Below, piece after piece: positions 1-7,673 of a DNA stretch of 64,000 nucleotides (position 1 is the first letter of the stretch; every line of letters starts with the position of its first letter). The DNA comes from an uncultured Lachnospiraceae bacterium (GTDB taxonomy: Bacteria; Bacillota; Clostridia; Lachnospirales; Lachnospiraceae). The notes under the pieces are model-generated. The model worked only from the letters and a program-made list of their open reading frames with translations, searched no databases and was not told where the DNA came from. A program made the position numbers and the translations under genes. The stretch is taken from assembly GCA_949948735.1 (NCBI GenBank), contig CATLGV010000002.1:1-64000 (forward strand), given 5' to 3'.

Positions 1-473
1 CTGCCATTAAACAAATTTACTATATGCCCTATGCCAAAAGTCACGCTCGAAACAATAATTGCGGATTTTATACCGTCCTTTTCCATTGCCTTGAAAAGAA
101 AACCTCTGAAAATCACTTCCTCCAAAAATCCAACGCAAAGCATACACGCAATACGGCAAACCGCTCCCGATAGTGAATAATTGACAGCAACACCGTTCCA
201 TAGATTTCCTGTTGCTAAGATAAAAAGCGGCACATAGTAAAGAAACCGACGGGCAGGAACAGGTGATTTACAAAGCCCATACCGTTTTTGCAACTTATTT
301 TTTCGGATAAAGACAAAAAGAATAATGGTCTGCAAAATACAAAAAATAGCGTTTGCAGAGTATTCAATCCCTATTTTTTCGTTTAACGGATATGCGAAAG
401 ATTGCAGAACACAATAAACCACTATCCATACAATCGCAAAAGCCTGTTCGTTTTTTTCATATAACTTTTTCAT
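1..473 (-). CDS. CPBP-family intramembrane metalloprotease (C-terminus beyond window)
   Basis: The ORF track misses this gene because it runs off the left edge. Reverse translation from the ATG at 473 gives about 157 residues beginning MKKLYEKNEQ with several hydrophobic segments. Near the visible end are FLEEVIFRGFL and, about 25 residues later, TFGIGHIVN, matching the EExxxR and FxxxH motifs of the CPBP (CAAX protease/bacteriocin-processing, Abi) family of membrane proteases. The last catalytic motif lies outside the window. The ATG overlaps the stop of the upstream TetR gene as ATGA, and the ribosome binding site GGAGG lies inside that gene, so the two are translationally coupled. Substrate unknown; bacteriocin immunity or peptide processing are the usual suggestions for the family. 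Confidence 0.85.
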   Translation of the reverse strand, partial: MKKLYEKNEQAFAIVWIVVYCVLQSFAYPLNEKIGIEYSANAIFCILQTIILFVFIRKNKLQKRYGLCKSPVPARRFLYYVPLFILATGNLWNGVAVNYSLSGAVCRIACMLCVGFLEEVIFRGFLFKAMEKDGIKSAIIVSSVTFGIGHIVNLFNG

Positions 474-1042
474 TTTATTTCCTCCTGTATCGCTAATATC
501 GCACCTGTATATACCCGTTCCAAATGCTTTTCTATAAGTTTTTCATCATACTCCAATGAATTGTTGGCTATGATACTGGCATATCCATGAACAAACATCG
601 CAAGCGTTATAAAAACTTCTTTTGTCTGTTCAATATTCATATCCATTTCTTCCTGCATGGCAGAAAGAACAGGTATCAGTTCCTCGGAATTTATCATTTC
701 AAGCAGGCTGTTTTCAACAACAAATCCCGATTGAAACAGAAAGCGGAACAAATAAGGCTCTTCAACCGCAAAGCGGATATAATTCACCCCGATTCCAAGC
801 ATGATATCTTCCTGTGTTTCTGGAATGTTCATCAAATATTCCGTATGATAGTGATCTGTTTTTGTGTAAGCAGCTTTTCTTAATTCTTCAATCGTTGCAA
901 AATGGTACATAACGGGCTGTGTGGAACAGCTTAGCTTCTCTGATACTGTACGTGCATTGATGTTTTCCGCGCCCGTTTTGCGGGCAACCTCAAATGCGGC
1001 GTCGATAACCATATCTCTTGTGATTTTGGGTTTTGGCGGCAT
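470..1042 (-). CDS. TetR/AcrR-family transcriptional regulator
   Basis: A 190-residue protein of normal TetR length. The N-terminal ~50 residues form the TetR helix-turn-helix (DMVIDAAFEVARKTGAENIN ... STQPVMYHFATIEEL). The remainder is a helical ligand-binding half ending in the pattern HGYASIIANNS, typical of TetR proteins with a WHG-type C-terminal domain. The start is preceded by AGGAGG. It is the first gene of a two-gene operon with the CPBP protease (4-nt overlap) and probably represses its own promoter, because a near-perfect 28-bp palindrome lies immediately downstream of the predicted -10. The ligand cannot be inferred. Confidence 0.9.
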   Translation of the reverse strand: MPPKPKITRDMVIDAAFEVARKTGAENINARTVSEKLSCSTQPVMYHFATIEELRKAAYTKTDHYHTEYLMNIPETQEDIMLGIGVNYIRFAVEEPYLFRFLFQSGFVVENSLLEMINSEELIPVLSAMQEEMDMNIEQTKEVFITLAMFVHGYASIIANNSLEYDEKLIEKHLERVYTGAILAIQEEIK

Positions 1043-1060
1043 AGCGTCTCCTCCTGATTA

Positions 1061-1088
1061 ATAATTTACGTTATATAACATAAATTAT
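1061..1088. promoter_or_regulatory. Palindromic operator, probable TetR binding site
   Basis: A 28-bp inverted repeat with half-site ATAATTTACGTTAT and its complement, broken by only one mismatched base pair. It lies between the predicted -10 box and the TetR start codon, covering the expected transcription start. This is the usual place for a self-repressing TetR operator. Binding by the adjacent regulator is inferred. Confidence 0.7.
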
Positions 1089-1117
1089 ATTGTAGGCCGC
1101 AATACTGATTTTGTCAA
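1089..1117 (-). promoter_or_regulatory. Promoter of the TetR-CPBP operon
   Basis: On the minus strand TTGACA (1117-1112) and TACAAT (1094-1089) are separated by 17 bp, a near-consensus housekeeping promoter directed at the TetR gene. The palindromic operator abuts its -10 element. Confidence 0.75.
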
Positions 1118-1207
1118 TCCTTAGACGAAACCTCCGCCTGATTTGGTGAAGACGGCGGCGTTACACCCGGCAACACTTATTTTAAAAGGGGCCGGTAGTT
1201 TTCGGGA

Positions 1208-1236
1208 TTGACAAAAGCGTCTGCCTGTTCTACAAT
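1208..1236 (+). promoter_or_regulatory. Promoter of T-box-proS
   Basis: TTGACA (1208-1213) and TACAAT (1231-1236) with a 17-bp spacer lie just upstream of the T-box leader. Confidence 0.8.
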
Positions 1237-1257
1237 AAAACGCATATAACATAACGT

Positions 1258-1460
1258 GACGTTGAAGAGGGATAGTACATTGTGGAAGCGTTCAGAGAGA
1301 AAATCGCACGGTGGGAGATTTTTACGCGGAAGCCATGGAACCGGCCTCGGAGTCCTGTATGAAAATACAGCGTAACGCCGGCGATAACGGTAAGAGGAGT
1401 AAAATCAGGGTGGTAACGCCGCAGCCAGGCCCCTATAGCAGGGGGATGGCTGCGTTTTTT
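1258..1460 (+). promoter_or_regulatory. T-box riboswitch (tRNA-Pro) controlling proS
   Basis: Leader RNA with the conserved T-box core AGGGTGGTAACGCCGCAG (1407-1424). It is followed by a terminator hairpin with arms GCAGCCA/TGGCTGC and a T-run (1421-1460). Upstream is a Stem I-like region with the conserved AGAGAG and GGTGGGAG segments. The position matching the specifier loop reads GAAG-CCA-TGG, so the specifier is probably CCA (1333-1335), a proline codon, which fits the downstream gene. Uncharged tRNA-Pro should favour the antiterminator. The exact Stem I fold was not computed. Confidence 0.88.
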
Positions 1461-1667
1461 ATGCACACGGGCGTCCCGGGGGAATATGTCAGCGGGAGCT
1501 GACGGACGCCCGGCGCGCAGGCAGGGGAAAGGCTTTCGCCTGCCTGATTATGCGCAGATCCGTGCAGGGGAAATATGCCGCTAAGGCGGCGCGCGGGGCG
1601 CGCGACGAGCAGGGAGAAAATTTTCCCTGCTCGATTAACAGAAAACCGCGAAAGGGAGGAAAAGAAA
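1461..1667 (+). other. proS 5' untranslated region, no gene seen
   Basis: This GC-rich stretch between the T-box terminator and the proS ribosome binding site contains only open frames that do not look coding. It includes an ACGAGCAGGGAGAAAA / TTTTCCCTGCTCG-like inverted repeat near 1605-1634, which could form a second hairpin just upstream of the start. Confidence 0.45.
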
Positions 1668-3107
1668 ATGGCAGAGGACAAAAAGCTGGTAGAGGCGATT
1701 ACCTCCATGGAGGAGGATTTCGCGCAGTGGTACACGGACATTGTAAAAAAGGCGGAGCTTTGCAGCTATTCCAGCGTGAAGGGCTGCATGATTATCAAGC
1801 CCGCGGGGTACGCCATCTGGGAGCAGATTCAGGCGCAGCTGGACGCGGAATTTAAGAAAACGGGCGTAGAGAATGTGTATATGCCCATGTTTATACCGGA
1901 GAGCCTGCTCCAGAAGGAAAAGGACCATGTAGAGGGCTTTGCGCCGGAGGTTGCGTGGGTGACGCAGGGCGGGCTGGAGCCTTTGCAGGAGAAGCTGTGC
2001 GTGCGTCCCACGTCGGAAACGCTGTTCTGCGATTTTTACGCAGGCGAAATACAATCCTACAGGGATTTGCCCAAGGTATACAATCAGTGGTGCTCCGTTG
2101 TGCGGTGGGAGAAGACGACGCGTCCGTTTTTGAGAAGCCGCGAGTTTTTGTGGCAGGAGGGGCATACGGCCCACGCCACGGCAGCGGAGGCGGAGGAGAG
2201 AACAATACAGATGCTCAACGTATATGCGGACTTTCTGCGGGACGTCCTTGCGATTCCGGTTGTAAAGGGACAGAAGACGGACCGGGAGAAGTTTGCCGGC
2301 GCGGAGGCGACCTACACGGTCGAGGCGCTGATGCATGACGGAAAGGCGCTGCAGTCCGCTACCAGCCATAATTTCGGCGACGGCTTTGCCAAAGCCTTTG
2401 GCATTCAGTACACCGATAAGGACAATACGCTCAAATATGTGCATCAGACCTCCTGGGGCCTGACAACGCGTCTGATTGGCGCGGTGATTATGGTGCACGG
2501 GGATGATTCGGGTCTCAAGCTCCCGCCCAGAGTAGCGCCGGTGCAGATTATGATCGTGCCCATCCAGCAGAAGAAGGAGGGCGTGCTCGACAAGGCGTAT
2601 GCGCTCAGAGACCGCCTTGCGGACAAGGGCTTCCGGGTAAAGGTGGACGATACGGACAAGAGCCCCGGCTGGAAGTTCAGCGAGTGTGAGATGCGGGGCG
2701 TTCCCTTCCGGATTGAAATCGGTCCCAAGGATATTGAGAATAATAAATGTGTGTTTGTGCGCCGCGACACAAGGGAGAAGCTGGAGATCTGCCTGGACGA
2801 GGCGGAGACGAGGGCGGCCGCGCTGCTGGAAACCATTCAGCAGGATATGTATGAGGCGGCAAAAAAGCATTTGGAATCGCACACCTACACGGCTGCCGCA
2901 TGGGAGGAATTCTGTGACACGATCAATAACAGGCCGGGCTTTGTGAAGGCAATGTGGTGCGGGGACGAGGCGTGCGAGGAGAAGATTAAGGATGAGCTGG
3001 CCGCTACGAGCCGCTGCATTCCCTTTGAACAGGAGCAAATCAGCGATAAATGCGTCTGCTGCGGCAAAGCCGCCAAAAAGATGGTGTACTGGGGCAGAGC
3101 CTATTAA
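1668..3107 (+). CDS. proS: Prolyl-tRNA synthetase, eukaryote/archaeal-like short form
   Basis: Charges tRNA-Pro with proline in the cytoplasm (class II synthetase). The start is set at the ATG at 1668, preceded by GGGAGG, giving 479 residues; the longer ORF-track start at 1575 has no ribosome binding site and would run through the leader. The N-terminus ([15 protein letters not shown] ... [11 protein letters not shown]), the [18 protein letters not shown] block around residues 152-169 and a C-terminal zinc-type domain with paired cysteines (CVCC near 462-465) ending in RAY are those of the archaeal/eukaryal-type ProRS, which lacks the bacterial INS editing insertion. This type is common in Clostridia. 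Expression is set by the T-box leader. Confidence 0.96.
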   Translation: MAEDKKLVEAITSMEEDFAQWYTDIVKKAELCSYSSVKGCMIIKPAGYAIWEQIQAQLDAEFKKTGVENVYMPMFIPESLLQKEKDHVEGFAPEVAWVTQGGLEPLQEKLCVRPTSETLFCDFYAGEIQSYRDLPKVYNQWCSVVRWEKTTRPFLRSREFLWQEGHTAHATAAEAEERTIQMLNVYADFLRDVLAIPVVKGQKTDREKFAGAEATYTVEALMHDGKALQSATSHNFGDGFAKAFGIQYTDKDNTLKYVHQTSWGLTTRLIGAVIMVHGDDSGLKLPPRVAPVQIMIVPIQQKKEGVLDKAYALRDRLADKGFRVKVDDTDKSPGWKFSECEMRGVPFRIEIGPKDIENNKCVFVRRDTREKLEICLDEAETRAAALLETIQQDMYEAAKKHLESHTYTAAAWEEFCDTINNRPGFVKAMWCGDEACEEKIKDELAATSRCIPFEQEQISDKCVCCGKAAKKMVYWGRAY

Positions 3108-3134
3108 GGAAACGCTGATTAAAGAATAGGCTGC

Positions 3135-5576
3135 ATGAAGGGGCAGGAAATGTGGAAAAAATTTTTTAGTCTGTGTAAATATCTGGGCGGAAATTTCATG
3201 TCCGATATTATATTTTATATCGTTACCACCTTTGTAGCCGTGCTTACCATATGGATAGCAGCTACGGGGCCGGTCCAGCCCCATTTTGAATCGCTTGCAA
3301 ACAATGACGTATGGTTTGGGGAGGGCTGGTATTATACGGATGCCGAGGGGGCGCAGGGCGCGCCGGTAAGCGCCTTTCAAAAGAGCTATATGCGTGCGCG
3401 CGCGCAGGACAATCAGGTTACGATCACAAAGGTGCTTGATTTCACCCCGTCCCCCGGGGAGTATCTGTGCTTTCGGGTAAAGACGCAGGGCGTGACATTG
3501 TATGTGAATGGTGAGCTTTATTATAAAGAAGCGTTCCGCGATAAATACCTGAATTATACGTTAAATATGTACGGACTCCACCAGCTTGCGCTGGACGGCC
3601 TGCGGGAGGGAGACCGTCTGACGCTGACGCTCGCAACGCGCAGGGCGGATTACTTTATCATACAGTTTCCGGCAATCGGGGACAGGTACGCGCTGACGGC
3701 CTATATTCTGGAGCGGTCGCGGTTCCATATCTTCATCTGCGTGATTCTTGTGGTGCTGATTGTTTTTATGATGCTGGCCAACCGGACGCCGGTCTTTTCC
3801 AGCTTCACGACAATCCGGAATAAGATACGATGGCTGATTATCTTTCTGATTACGGCCACGATTTATGTGGCGTCCGACAGCGGGTGTTTGGAGCTGTTCA
3901 TTCCGCAGATGTCTATTGCAAACTGGCTGACGGACACCTCGCTGCTGTTGATGCCGATTCCGCTGATTCTATATACGCAGCACGCGTTTTTCCCGGGGCA
4001 CCGACGGTATGAGGTGTTTGCGGGATTGGAGTTCCTGGTGGCGGTAGGCAGCATTCTTGCGTTTGCGGTCAATGCGTACGATATTGTCAATTCCTATAAA
4101 TATGTGCACCTGATTACCGCCGCCGCCATTGCGGGCTGTATAATCAGCTTTGTTCAGGAGAAGATGATGCCCGGCGTGGAGGTTGTCATCGGCTATACGG
4201 CGATTTGTACCGGAGCGCTTTTGAGCGTGATTGTCTACTGGGGCGGACTCCTGTATCCCCCGTCGGCGATACTCGGCATCGGCCTTGTGATTTTCGGCGG
4301 ATGCATGTTTATGTGGCTGCTCCGGAGCAATTACGAGCTGCGCCAGATGCGTGAGGAGGCGGAGCTTGTGCTGATGCAGCGCGATAAGAGGAGTGCGCAG
4401 GAGGCCAATGAGCAAAAAAGCAGATTCCTGTCCCACATGTCGCATGAGATTCGGACGCCGTTAAACGCGATAATGGGCATGAACGAGCTGATTATGCGCG
4501 ATACGGAGGATGAGGATATCCGAAGGTACGCGGTAAATATCCAGAATGCGGGCAGGACGCTGCTGGCGTTGATCAACGACGTGCTTGATTTCTCGAAAAT
4601 CGAGACGGGGAAAATGGACATTATCGCGTCCGACTACTCGCTGTCCTCGGCCTTAAACGACGTCGTGCTGATGATACAGAGCAGGGCGGCGGACAAGGGG
4701 CTGGAGCTGCGGCTGAATATCGATTCGAATATGCCGGATGTACTTCGCGGAGACGAAATCCGTATCAAGCAGGTGATTTTGAATCTGATGACCAATGCCG
4801 TCAAGTATACGGAGAAGGGATGGATTGAGCTTGCGGTCAATATTACGCCGATATCGGAGTATCTTGACGAGGCGGACGAGGTTCATCTGAATGTGGCCGT
4901 ATCGGACAGCGGCGTGGGCATACGGGAGCAGGAGCTTTCAAAGATCTTTGCAGAGTTTGAGCGTCTTGACAGGCTCAAACACCGCAGTATTGAAGGGACG
5001 GGGCTGGGACTGAGCATTACGTCAAAGCTGGTGTCCTTAATGGGCGGAACGATTTCCGTGGACAGCAGATACGGGGAAGGCTCGGTGTTCAGGGTCGTGA
5101 TACCGCAGCATGTAATATCCTGGGAGTTGATCGGAGATTATAAGTCGCGGTTTGAGCGCCTGAGCAACGAGGAAAAGCCCGAGAACACCGAGGTGGCGGA
5201 GTTCCCCGGGAAGCGGGTATTTGTTGTCGACGATAACGAGATGAATCTGGAGGTCATTGCCTCGATACTGGAGATGCTGCAAATCGATGTGGCGCGCGCA
5301 AGCGACGGACACAGCGCAATGAACCGCCTTGACAAAGAGAAATACGATCTCATTTTGACGGATGATATGATGCCAGAGGTAAGCGGGACGGATCTGATGC
5401 AGTATCTGAAGAACTGCCCGGAGAGCGCAAGCCATAAGACGCCGGTGGTGGTTCTCACCGCCAATGCGGTGGTGGGCGCCAGGGAAGAATATATCCGGAA
5501 AGGCTTCGACGATTATATGGCGAAGCCGATAGATATTGATATTTTGCAGAAAATACTAATGAAATACTTAAAATAA
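3135..5576 (+). CDS. Hybrid sensor histidine kinase / response regulator
   Basis: An 813-residue membrane signalling protein. An N-terminal membrane segment (about 22-43) is followed by an extracytoplasmic region of ~145 residues, then a multi-pass block (about 195-400) resembling the 7TM-DISM arrangement. A short coiled linker leads to a HisKA domain with the phospho-acceptor in HMSHEIRTPLNAIMG (about H437), a HATPase domain with GTGLGLSI, and a C-terminal receiver domain (about 695-812) with phospho-acceptor Asp in LTDDMMPE (about D743) and the lysine in MAKPID. No separate response regulator is adjacent, so the output may be via phosphotransfer elsewhere. Start could be 3135 or 3150; neither has a strong ribosome binding site. 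The signal is unknown. Confidence 0.92.
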   Translation: MKGQEMWKKFFSLCKYLGGNFMSDIIFYIVTTFVAVLTIWIAATGPVQPHFESLANNDVWFGEGWYYTDAEGAQGAPVSAFQKSYMRARAQDNQVTITKVLDFTPSPGEYLCFRVKTQGVTLYVNGELYYKEAFRDKYLNYTLNMYGLHQLALDGLREGDRLTLTLATRRADYFIIQFPAIGDRYALTAYILERSRFHIFICVILVVLIVFMMLANRTPVFSSFTTIRNKIRWLIIFLITATIYVASDSGCLELFIPQMSIANWLTDTSLLLMPIPLILYTQHAFFPGHRRYEVFAGLEFLVAVGSILAFAVNAYDIVNSYKYVHLITAAAIAGCIISFVQEKMMPGVEVVIGYTAICTGALLSVIVYWGGLLYPPSAILGIGLVIFGGCMFMWLLRSNYELRQMREEAELVLMQRDKRSAQEANEQKSRFLSHMSHEIRTPLNAIMGMNELIMRDTEDEDIRRYAVNIQNAGRTLLALINDVLDFSKIETGKMDIIASDYSLSSALNDVVLMIQSRAADKGLELRLNIDSNMPDVLRGDEIRIKQVILNLMTNAVKYTEKGWIELAVNITPISEYLDEADEVHLNVAVSDSGVGIREQELSKIFAEFERLDRLKHRSIEGTGLGLSITSKLVSLMGGTISVDSRYGEGSVFRVVIPQHVISWELIGDYKSRFERLSNEEKPENTEVAEFPGKRVFVVDDNEMNLEVIASILEMLQIDVARASDGHSAMNRLDKEKYDLILTDDMMPEVSGTDLMQYLKNCPESASHKTPVVVLTANAVVGAREEYIRKGFDDYMAKPIDIDILQKILMKYLK

Positions 5577-5625
5577 CGTTTTTTTTCGTGAAAAACACGA
5601 TTTTGAGAATATTCCCGAAAAATCA

Positions 5626-5654
5626 TTGACTTTTATTATGAAAAGAAGGACAAT
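5626..5654 (+). promoter_or_regulatory. Candidate promoter of HPr-like gene
   Basis: TTGACT (5626-5631) and GACAAT (5649-5654), spacer 17 bp, about 65 bp upstream of the start codon. The -10 is imperfect. A small hairpin (TCGTG/CACGA with T-rich flanks, 5587-5601) just before it may be a weak terminator for the histidine kinase gene. Confidence 0.45.
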
Positions 5655-5720
5655 AGGGAATGACTTAATTTTCAGGCCCGATTCAGCACTTATGAGATTG
5701 ATTTTGTGGAGGGGTTTAGT

Positions 5721-5975
5721 GTGTTAAGAAAAGAAGTTACGGTTAAGGAAATTGATAAGAAGTATGATCATCCGCTTGCTGAGATGGTGCAGATTGCCAA
5801 TCAGTTTAAGAGTGAAATCATACTTGAATGTGAGAAGTACAGCATTAATGCAAAGAGCATTATGGGTATTATCGCATTTAACCCTTCAGAAGGCATGACG
5901 ATTACCGTGTGCGTAAACGGTGACGATGAGAAGGAGGCCGCTGCGGCTATGGCAAAGTTTCTCGCCTGTGAGTAA
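5721..5975 (+). CDS. HPr-like protein lacking the phosphocarrier histidine (Crh-like)
   Basis: An 84-residue protein with the HPr fold signature. The start is taken as the GTG at 5721, which has GGAGGGG at ideal spacing; the ORF track starts five codons earlier. The segment MVQIANQFKSEII aligns with HPr helix 1, and NAKSIMGII matches the regulatory serine region (Ser46, K-S-I-M-G). The active-site segment, IHARPA in HPr, reads YDHPLA, so the position of the PEP-dependent phosphocarrier His15 is tyrosine. It therefore cannot act as a normal sugar-PTS carrier. It resembles Bacillus Crh, which has Gln15 and works only through Ser46 phosphorylation with CcpA; a comparable regulatory role is inferred. 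No ptsI or PTS genes are nearby. Confidence 0.8.
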   Translation: MLRKEVTVKEIDKKYDHPLAEMVQIANQFKSEIILECEKYSINAKSIMGIIAFNPSEGMTITVCVNGDDEKEAAAAMAKFLACE

Positions 5976-5995
5976 AATGCTTTGACAAAAGTCAT

Positions 5996-6011
5996 AATTG
6001 AATATTCAATT
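5996..6011. promoter_or_regulatory. 16-bp perfect palindrome over the ldhA -35 region
   Basis: AATTGAATATTCAATT is a perfect inverted repeat that covers the predicted -35 element of the dehydrogenase promoter. It is a good operator candidate, but it does not fit the 18-bp Rex consensus spacing. Confidence 0.5.
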
Positions 6012-6033
6012 TTGCAAAAAAATGTGGTATAAT
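6005..6033 (+). promoter_or_regulatory. Promoter of D-lactate dehydrogenase gene
   Basis: Consensus TATAAT (6028-6033) with an extended -10 TG, and a weak -35 TTCAAT (6005-6010) at 17 bp. A strong -10 with a weak -35 inside a palindrome suggests a regulated promoter. Confidence 0.65.
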
Positions 6034-6113
6034 AGTCAGAAGTAGCTGTTGCGCCACATTTTTTTTCGTTTGTTACATAAACTAAGCAAAAAGATTATGG
6101 AGGCAAACAAGAC

Positions 6114-7112
6114 ATGAAAATTGCATTTTATTCTACGAAGCCCTATGACAGAACCTATTTCGAGCCGATGAGCGCGGAATACGGCATTGATCTGCACTTT
6201 TTTGAAGTGCCCTGTAATGAGGAGACGGTTCCGCTTGCGGCAGGGCATGACGCGCTGTGCATATTTGTGAATGATTATCTGAACGAGGAGATGATCGACA
6301 GGCTTGCCCAGATGGGCGTGAAGGCGGTTCTGCTTCGCTGTGCCGGCTTTAACAATGTGGATATCAAGGCGGCGGCCAGACACGGCATACCGGTTCTTCG
6401 GGTGCCCAGCTATTCGCCGGAGGCGGTTGCCGAGTACGCGACGGCGCTGCTTTTGACCGTCAACCGTTACACCCACAGGGCGTATACCAGAACCCGCGAT
6501 TTCAACATGAACATCAACGGATTTATGGGCATGGACCTGCACGGAAAGACAGCGGGCGTGGTGGGTACGGGACGCATCGGTCAGGCGATGATACGTATTT
6601 TGAAGGGCTTTGGCATGAAGATACTGGCTTATGATCCGTATCCCAACGAGAGCCTCGGTGTCGAATATACCACGATTGAGCAGCTTTTCAGAAGCGCCGA
6701 CGTGATTACCCTGCATTGTCCGCTGACGCCGGAGACAAAGCATATTGTACAGGCTAAGACGATAGCGCTGATGAAGGACGACATATATCTGATCAATACC
6801 TCACGGGGCGATTTGATACGCACAAAGGATTTGATTGACGGCCTGCTGAGCAAAAAGTTTGCCGGGGTTGCGCTGGACGTTTATGAGGAGGAGAGCGGCG
6901 TGTTTTACGAGGACCGTTCGAACGATATTATGGATGACCAGAATCTGGCACGGCTTACGACCTTCCCGAATGTGATTGTCACCTCACATATGGGATTTTT
7001 CACGAGGGAGGCAGTGCGCGCGATTGCCGAGGTGACGCTGAAAAACGCGGACGCGGTGCAAAAGGGTCTGCCGTTGGAGAATGTGGTGCTTCCGCCGGAT
7101 GAGAACGCATGA
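6114..7112 (+). CDS. ldhA: D-lactate dehydrogenase (D-2-hydroxyacid dehydrogenase)
   Basis: A 332-residue NAD-dependent enzyme reducing pyruvate to D-lactate to regenerate NAD during fermentation. The catalytic domain has RCAGFNNVD, the nucleotide domain carries the GTGRIG dinucleotide-binding loop (about 143-148), and the catalytic trio appears as Arg in INTSRGDLI, Glu in the VYEEE region and His in TSHMGF. Length and the DVYEEESGVF segment match the D-LDH subgroup rather than glycerate dehydrogenases. The start has GGAGG upstream. It is preceded by its own promoter, the -35 of which is covered by a palindrome, so expression is likely tuned by an unidentified regulator. Confidence 0.93.
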   Translation: MKIAFYSTKPYDRTYFEPMSAEYGIDLHFFEVPCNEETVPLAAGHDALCIFVNDYLNEEMIDRLAQMGVKAVLLRCAGFNNVDIKAAARHGIPVLRVPSYSPEAVAEYATALLLTVNRYTHRAYTRTRDFNMNINGFMGMDLHGKTAGVVGTGRIGQAMIRILKGFGMKILAYDPYPNESLGVEYTTIEQLFRSADVITLHCPLTPETKHIVQAKTIALMKDDIYLINTSRGDLIRTKDLIDGLLSKKFAGVALDVYEEESGVFYEDRSNDIMDDQNLARLTTFPNVIVTSHMGFFTREAVRAIAEVTLKNADAVQKGLPLENVVLPPDENA

Positions 7113-7172
7113 ACTATTTCCTTTTCGGAAAGAGAAGTCTTTTACAGGGCTGTGGTGAAATGAAGGTTGATT

Positions 7173-7640
7173 ATGAAGATAACAGTACGTTCCGCTTACC
7201 GCGATGAATGGGATGACGCGATGGCGCTTGCCTGGCGCACATTTATGAAATTTGAAGCCGCGGATTACACACAGCAGGGGATTAAGAGCTTTCAGGATTT
7301 TATCACGGACAATGTGCTCTACAGAATGTTCGTGATAGGGCTCTACCAGCTGTTTGCCGCCTTTGACGGCAGCAGGATGGTAGGCATGATAAGCCTGAGG
7401 AACCAGACGCATATTTCCCTGCTGTTTGTAGACGAGCAGTATCACCGGATGGGCGTCGGCAGGAATCTGATAGAGCATATCTGCAATTATGTGCTGTGTG
7501 AGGAAGGACAAAGCCATGTGACCGTCAACGCGGCGCCCTATGCGGTGGATTTTTACCATAAGGTGGGTTTTTGCGATACGCATGATGAGGAAATCAGTGA
7601 AGGCATCCGATATACGCCGATGGAGCGTGTTTTCAGATGA
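7173..7640 (+). CDS. GNAT-family N-acetyltransferase
   Basis: About 155 residues with the GCN5-related acetyltransferase fold. The acetyl-CoA loop appears as YHRMGVGRNLIEH, followed by the late strand/helix pattern YAVDFYHKVGF. The ATG at 7173 follows AAGG and is preferred over the TTG at 7167. It lies 60 bp after ldhA and 33 bp before the HD-domain gene, probably in the same transcript. The substrate (protein, antibiotic or metabolite amine) cannot be told from sequence. Confidence 0.85.
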   Translation: MKITVRSAYRDEWDDAMALAWRTFMKFEAADYTQQGIKSFQDFITDNVLYRMFVIGLYQLFAAFDGSRMVGMISLRNQTHISLLFVDEQYHRMGVGRNLIEHICNYVLCEEGQSHVTVNAAPYAVDFYHKVGFCDTHDEEISEGIRYTPMERVFR

Positions 7641-7673
7641 GTCTTCCCAATAATAAATGAAGGAGGTGGGTGT

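Noticed and set aside
1635-3380. 581-residue minus-strand ORF opposite proS
   Set aside because: It is a shadow of the proS reading frame in GC-rich DNA, without ribosome binding site and with low-complexity His/Arg/Leu composition.
5996-6011. Rex or FNR site at the ldhA promoter
   Set aside because: The palindrome TTGAATATTCAA has the wrong spacing for the TTGTTAAN4TTAACAA Rex site and for the TTGATN4ATCAA FNR site, so it is reported only as an unidentified palindrome.
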